Assembly: GCF_021018745.1 (NCBI RefSeq)
Contig: NZ_CP063845.1
Span: 1,116,001-1,180,000, forward strand
DNA length: 64,000 bases
Reading direction: 5' to 3'
Origin: Gloeobacter morelensis MG652769
GTDB lineage: Bacteria > Cyanobacteriota > Cyanobacteriia > Gloeobacterales > Gloeobacteraceae
Part shown: piece after piece, positions 60,414 through 64,000 of the stretch
Layout: each line of letters begins with the position of its first letter
Numbering within the stretch: the stretch's first letter is position 1
Position numbers and translations under genes: made by a program
The notes under the pieces: model-generated
The model's database searches: none
Told to the model about the DNA's origin: nothing
What the model saw: only the letters and a program-made list of their open reading frames with translations

Positions 60414-60605
60414 ATGATAAATCTGTTGATTCACAGCCTGGTGCTCGCCGACCACGGCAACGTGTTCAACCACATCGCCGAGGGAAGGTTCGACGAAATC
60501 CTGACCACGCCCCTCGACTGGTTCATCTTCGCGATGATGGTCATCTTCGCAGCCCTCGGTGCGGCCATGATCGTGCGCTGGGCTCGCCGCCCATCCAACC
60601 GATAA
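60414..60605 (+). CDS. 63-residue single-helix membrane protein under B12 control
   Basis: AAGGAG precedes ATG 60414 at ideal spacing. The protein starts MINLLIHSLVLADHGNVFNH, with His residues, and has one strong membrane helix at about 34-55 (DWFIFAMMVIFAALGAAMIV), ending WARRPSNR. Genes behind cobalamin riboswitches usually serve B12 or cobalt uptake, or B12-independent isoenzymes; this suggests a small cobalt or corrinoid transport component, similar in idea but not in visible sequence to CbtB. No partner gene follows on the same strand. The open frame further upstream lies inside the riboswitch and is not coding. Confidence 0.8.
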   Translation: MINLLIHSLVLADHGNVFNHIAEGRFDEILTTPLDWFIFAMMVIFAALGAAMIVRWARRPSNR

Positions 60606-60611
60606 ACCGCT

Positions 60612-60935
60612 TTACGGGGAGCGGTCGGCAAGCAAAATAACGGCCGCTCCTGCCAAGCATAAAAGTGCCCCGGCCAGATCCCAGCGATCCGGCCGGGTAC
60701 CTTCTACCAGCCACAGCCACACCAGCGACGCCGCGATATAGACGCCGCCGTAGGCCGCGTAGGCCCGACCGGCGTAGGCCGCCTCCGAGCGCGTCAAAAG
60801 CCAGGCGAAGGCGACCAGCGACAACAGGCCCGGCAGTAGCCAAAGTGGGCTTTTGCCCAGGCGCAGCACCGACCAGAAAGCAAAACAACCGCCAATTTCG
60901 GCCGCCGCCGCAAGCCCAAACAGCAGCAGAGCCAC
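60612..60935 (-). CDS. YnfA family membrane protein (UPF0060)
   Basis: A 107-residue, four-helix membrane protein of the UPF0060/YnfA family: [20 protein letters not shown] near 6-25, [20 protein letters not shown] near 58-77 and [20 protein letters not shown] near 83-102 match. YnfA-type proteins resemble small multidrug transporters. The GTG at 60935 starts it, 9 bp after the M56 gene, so it is probably the third gene of the BlaI/M56 operon. It is convergent with the B12-controlled gene, with only 6 bp between stops. Confidence 0.92.
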   Translation of the reverse strand: MALLLFGLAAAAEIGGCFAFWSVLRLGKSPLWLLPGLLSLVAFAWLLTRSEAAYAGRAYAAYGGVYIAASLVWLWLVEGTRPDRWDLAGALLCLAGAAVILLADRSP

Positions 60936-60944
60936 CGGCCGCCC

Positions 60945-61916
60945 TCAGCCCCCGCCCGCCAGCAGCATATCCAACAGGTGCGGCAGCGTATCGGTCAACA
61001 AAAACGTCGCAAGCGCCGCCCCGAGCCACACAGAGGCACCCGGCCGCCCTCGCGGGCACTCCACCGCCGAGCGCCGGTGCATGGCGATAAGCCGCTCGAC
61101 GCGCCGCTCGACGCCCGTGCAACCCTCCAGGGTGCTGGCCGGCAGCGGTGCGGCGCCGCTCTGCGCCTCGGCCACCTTCACCAGCGCGCTTGCCAGCTGC
61201 AGCGGCGCACCCGTCAGAGCAGCCGCCCATTCGTCCGCCACCGCCTCGCGCTCCTCGAGCAACCGCTCCCAGCAATACCGGCTTGTGGGCAGCCAATAAG
61301 CTCCCCACAGCAATCCCCGGCCGAGCGCGGCCACAAGGTTATCCCGGCGCCGGGCGTGGGCCAACTCGTGCGCTAGTACCGTGCGCAGTTCCCCTTCGGT
61401 AAGCGCGTCGAAGTACCAACTCGACAAAAACAGCACCGGCCGGTACCAACCGACCAGAACTGCGACCGGTCGGCAGGTGAATAGCCGCCGCACGCATAGC
61501 CCCCGACAGCCCGCCTGCCGGGCCAGCGCGTCGGCCCAAAGCTGCGTCCGCCGGGCCTGATCGTCGTCGCAGGCACAGCTTTCCAGCCGCCGGCCCAGCC
61601 GCCGGTGCCGCAGGATGTACTCGGCGCCGCCCGCCGCCGTGAGCCCCACAGTCCAGATGAGCCACCAGGCAGGCGGTGACTGGAGCACCTGCCAGCCGAC
61701 CAGCGGCAGGCCGTGCTCGCCGCCCAGGTACAGATCTTCTAGCAGGTGCCAGCTGAGCAGACAGCCAATCAACACCGGCAAAAACAGACCCAGTAGATAC
61801 GCCTGTTGCCTGCCGGGGGAAGGGCACTGGGTATGCAGCCGCCAGCAAAGCCACAGGTACGCCCCCAGGGCGCTCGCCCCCGCCCCCGCCAGCGGCAAAA
61901 ACCAGGCGTGGCTCAT
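60945..61916 (-). CDS. M56-family (BlaR1-like) membrane metallopeptidase
   Basis: A 323-residue membrane protein with about five helices. VLAHELAHARRRDNLVAALG has the HExxH zinc motif, with LLEEREAVADEWAAALTG supplying the third-ligand Glu region. In BlaR1/MecR1 systems the peptidase inactivates the BlaI repressor after sensing a signal. Here there is no penicillin-binding sensor domain, so the signal is unknown. Its ATG overlaps the BlaI TGA (ATGA), strong evidence that they are a pair. Confidence 0.92.
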   Translation of the reverse strand: MSHAWFLPLAGAGASALGAYLWLCWRLHTQCPSPGRQQAYLLGLFLPVLIGCLLSWHLLEDLYLGGEHGLPLVGWQVLQSPPAWWLIWTVGLTAAGGAEYILRHRRLGRRLESCACDDDQARRTQLWADALARQAGCRGLCVRRLFTCRPVAVLVGWYRPVLFLSSWYFDALTEGELRTVLAHELAHARRRDNLVAALGRGLLWGAYWLPTSRYCWERLLEEREAVADEWAAALTGAPLQLASALVKVAEAQSGAAPLPASTLEGCTGVERRVERLIAMHRRSAVECPRGRPGASVWLGAALATFLLTDTLPHLLDMLLAGGG

Positions 61917-62437
61917 GGCTGCTCCTCGGCACTCAGCGCATCGAGTCGCTGCCGCAAGCGCGGCAAAGACGATGCTTCGGTGTCCAACCGCCGCTGCATC
62001 AGGGCCGCGGCCGTGTCCGGGAAAGCGGCGAGGATGTTGTCGATGACGTGCCCGAGGGTCTGGTGCAAAAAGTCCGCGCGGCTCGTCGTGGGCAGGTAGA
62101 TGCGCGCCTTGCCCTCTTTGGCCACCACCTGCAATAAATGCTTTTCCACCAACGCCGTCATCGTGCAGACGATCGTGCTGTAACTCAAATCTTTGCCGGC
62201 GGGCAATTGCGGGTGGATATCCTTGGCGAGCACCGGCTGCCCCTGTGCCCAGACCGCTTCCATGATTTCTGCCTCCAGATCACCCAGGACTTTTTTGAGC
62301 CCCTGCTGGTTGGGGCGAAAGATGGCGTGAACGTTCGTCAGATCCACGGGCCGACACAAGTGAGGACTACCCGCCAGCTTACCCCAACCGGTGGGCGGCG
62401 CTGCCGAGAAAGCGCTGGAGACGCAAATGGTTTTCAT
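61913..62437 (-). CDS. BlaI/MecI-family transcriptional repressor
   Basis: The conserved winged-helix part is GDLEAEIMEAVWAQGQPVLA, then SYSTIVCTMTALVEKHLLQV and ARIYLPTTSRADFLHQTLGH, which make DNA binding and dimerisation. At 174 residues from ATG 62437 it is longer than usual, with a 45-residue N-terminal extension containing Cys residues. No later ATG, GTG or TTG matches the family start, so the extension may be real. It is divergent from the RND adaptor gene across 108 AT-rich bp, which is where it would be expected to bind and control both operons. Confidence 0.88.
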   Translation of the reverse strand: MKTICVSSAFSAAPPTGWGKLAGSPHLCRPVDLTNVHAIFRPNQQGLKKVLGDLEAEIMEAVWAQGQPVLAKDIHPQLPAGKDLSYSTIVCTMTALVEKHLLQVVAKEGKARIYLPTTSRADFLHQTLGHVIDNILAAFPDTAAALMQRRLDTEASSLPRLRQRLDALSAEEQP

Positions 62438-62545
62438 TATTTTTTCACAATACCTATTTTCATTAATTTGAACAGGGTTCAAAATTAGAGGAGTGGACGC
62501 GCCGCCGGTTGTCGCGGTCTTGGCGTCCCCCAGGAGAGACGCCAG

Positions 62546-63979
62546 GTGCGCAGCAAAGCGGCAAGGATTTTGACGGTGGCGGTGCTGGCGGGAGCGGCGG
62601 TGGCCGCTCCCGTTCGTGCCGGCGACGGTCACGGGGAAACGACTTTTGCTCCGCAGGGAGTGGCCGGTGGCGGCGAGGTGCGCATCGAGCCGCAGATGCA
62701 GCGGGCATTGGGTTTAAAGGTGGCCACCGTGGGCGAGCGGCCGGTGCGGGCGGGGCTGGTCGTCAACGGTCAGATCGAGGCGATCCCCGGCCGTTCAGCC
62801 CAGATCAACGCCCCGGTGGCGGGCCGGGTCGTGCGCCTGCAGGTGCAGCGCGGCCGGGCGGTGCGCGCGGGCCAGTCCCTGGCGGTGCTCGATAGCCCCG
62901 AGGTGCGGACTCTGGCGCTTGAGGCGCAGCGCGAGCGCGCCCAGGCCCGCTCCGAGGTGGACCGGCTCAGCGCCGGGGTGCAGCTGGCCCGCCAGCACTA
63001 CGAGCGGGAAAAAGAATTGGTAGCACTGAAGATCTCCGCCCGCCGCGAATTTCAGCAGGCCGAGGCCGCTTTGCGCGCTTCGGAGGCGGATTGGCGGGCG
63101 GCCCGTTCCCGGCTCGCCCTGAGCGGGGCGGCCTTGAGCACCCGGCTTGCCCAACTGGGGCAAAGCGGCGTGCGGGCGCGCGCGGACGGCACGGTGGTGC
63201 TCTTTTCACCGATCGCCGGGGTGGTGGCAGATCAGCAGGTGACGGCGGGGGAAGCCGTCGAACCCGGCAAGGCGCTTTTTCGGATTCTCGATGCGACGCA
63301 AGTCTGGGCGACTGCCCAGGTCTACGAAAAAGATCTAGAGCGGGTGCGGGCGGGTCGGTCCATCGAGGTGACCACCCAGAGCTATCCGGGCAAGACGTTC
63401 CGCGGACGCATCGAGAGCCTCGACCCGGCGGTGGACCCCCAGACGCGCACGCTCGCGGTGCGGGCGGTGCTCGCCAACCCGGACGGGCTGTTGAAGCCGC
63501 AGATGTACGCCCGGTTGCTCCTGGTCAGCGACGGGGCGGCCCGGCCCGTATCGGTCGTGCCCCGCTCGGCGGTGGTGGCGGCCGACGGTCTGGCGGTGGT
63601 CTACCGCAAAGCGGGAGCGGACCGCTTTCGGCCGGTGCCGGTCGAATTGGGCCGCAGCTTCGAGGACACGGTCGAGGTGCGCGCGGGCGTGCGCGCGGGC
63701 GACGAAGTGGTCGTCGAGCGCGTCTGGCAGTTGCGGGCCCAGAGTTTGAAGCAGCAGGGGGCGGGTGTCGGCGGTGACGAGCCCGGCCTAGGGGAAGCAT
63801 CGCAGCCATCCACGGCCCGGACCGAGGCGCCCGGGCCGGACGGCGCAATCCCCGCGTGGATCTGGCTTGCGGCAGCGGTGGCACTGACGGTCGTCGGTTT
63901 TCTGGCCGGTCTGCAGGTGGCGGGCCGCCGGGGCGGCCAAAGCGCGGGCGTCTCGACCGGCGCACTCCCCAAGCCCTAG
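62546..63979 (+). CDS. RND efflux periplasmic adaptor (CusB/CzcB-like)
   Basis: A 477-residue membrane-fusion protein linking an inner-membrane RND pump to an outer-membrane channel. A signal peptide (ILTVAVLAGAAVAAPVRAG) is followed by the barrel-sandwich parts (AQINAPVAGRVVRLQVQRGR; LFSPIAGVVADQQVTAGEAV) around a helical hairpin rich in Arg and Ala, then a beta-barrel (GKTFRGRIESLDPAVDPQTR). It is unusual in ending with a predicted membrane helix (WIWLAAAVALTVVGFLAGLQ). GTG 62546 has AGGAGAG 7 bp upstream. The RND pump gene starts 9 bp after. Metal or drug substrate is not determined. Confidence 0.92.
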   Translation: MRSKAARILTVAVLAGAAVAAPVRAGDGHGETTFAPQGVAGGGEVRIEPQMQRALGLKVATVGERPVRAGLVVNGQIEAIPGRSAQINAPVAGRVVRLQVQRGRAVRAGQSLAVLDSPEVRTLALEAQRERAQARSEVDRLSAGVQLARQHYEREKELVALKISARREFQQAEAALRASEADWRAARSRLALSGAALSTRLAQLGQSGVRARADGTVVLFSPIAGVVADQQVTAGEAVEPGKALFRILDATQVWATAQVYEKDLERVRAGRSIEVTTQSYPGKTFRGRIESLDPAVDPQTRTLAVRAVLANPDGLLKPQMYARLLLVSDGAARPVSVVPRSAVVAADGLAVVYRKAGADRFRPVPVELGRSFEDTVEVRAGVRAGDEVVVERVWQLRAQSLKQQGAGVGGDEPGLGEASQPSTARTEAPGPDGAIPAWIWLAAAVALTVVGFLAGLQVAGRRGGQSAGVSTGALPKP

Positions 63980-63988
63980 GAGGCGGCG

Positions 63989-64000
63989 ATGCTCAATCGG
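63989..64000 (+). CDS. Start of the next efflux gene, probable RND pump (partial)
   Basis: AGGAGG is followed at good spacing by ATG CTC AAT CGG at the window's right edge. Only MLNR can be read, so the identity is inference from the adaptor gene just before it; CusA/CzcA-type pumps commonly follow. Confidence 0.55.

Noticed and set aside
1-64000. CRISPR arrays or rRNA genes
   Set aside because: No regularly spaced repeats and no rRNA-like sequence were seen.

Overview
The window comes from a high-GC cyanobacterium, most likely Gloeobacter or a close relative (inference). Cyanobacterial markers are petG, a high-light-inducible protein, a ChpX/ChpY-type CO2 hydration protein, DUF1823 and a KtrAB-like potassium module. 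The outer-membrane lipid genes (lpxD and an LpxB-related gene) fit a Gram-negative envelope. No rRNA or CRISPR array is visible. One tRNA, Leu(GAG), is present.

Layout. 1-4.6 kb: a zinc-ribbon/phosphate-binding-like protein and a giant tubulin-like protein, divergent from a HEAT-repeat protein. 5-10 kb: a membrane glycosyltransferase and RecQ. 10.3-17.6 kb: an accessory island with a STAND-type NTPase carrying a likely nuclease domain, an in-frame continuation separated by a single TAG, a third small gene split by a complete ISL3-family insertion sequence, and a VapBC pair. 17.7-26.4 kb: mostly minus-strand housekeeping (CO2 hydration protein, rplI, phosphoesterase, maf, HLIP, lpxD, LpxB-like, aroK, Dam-type methylase). 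26.5-33 kb: an ECF sigma/ChrR-like pair, a desaturase, a CobA-HemD fusion, prfB with its programmed +1 frameshift, and a second sigma/anti-sigma-like pair. 33-42.5 kb: ArsA-like ATPase, hydantoinase B, IlvE, DUF885 protein, coiled-coil proteins and Ppx/GppA. 42.6-50.3 kb: petG, cysC, sbcD, a CPA2 antiporter with KtrB/KtrA, cutA, fabI, tRNA-Leu and DUF1823. 50.4-52.2 kb: a second, lower-GC accessory module built around a TIGR04255 protein. 52.4-64 kb: ClC channel, RlmB, Mini-III, STAS protein, ABC1 kinase, EamA transporter, a cobalamin riboswitch with a 63-aa membrane protein, YnfA, a BlaI/M56 pair and the start of an RND metal-efflux operon.

The most unusual material is in the two accessory islands. 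In the first, translating through one TAG gives a single open frame of about 1,644 codons with nuclease-like, STAND NTPase and helical C-terminal parts. The next gene can be reconstructed exactly by removing the insertion sequence and one copy of its 8-bp target duplication. In the TIGR04255 module the middle gene is likewise interrupted by one in-frame TAG. Both TAGs fit CAG-to-TAG changes, which suggests decaying defence-like loci, although readthrough has not been excluded. The cobalamin riboswitch in front of a single tiny membrane protein is a second good candidate for undescribed biology.
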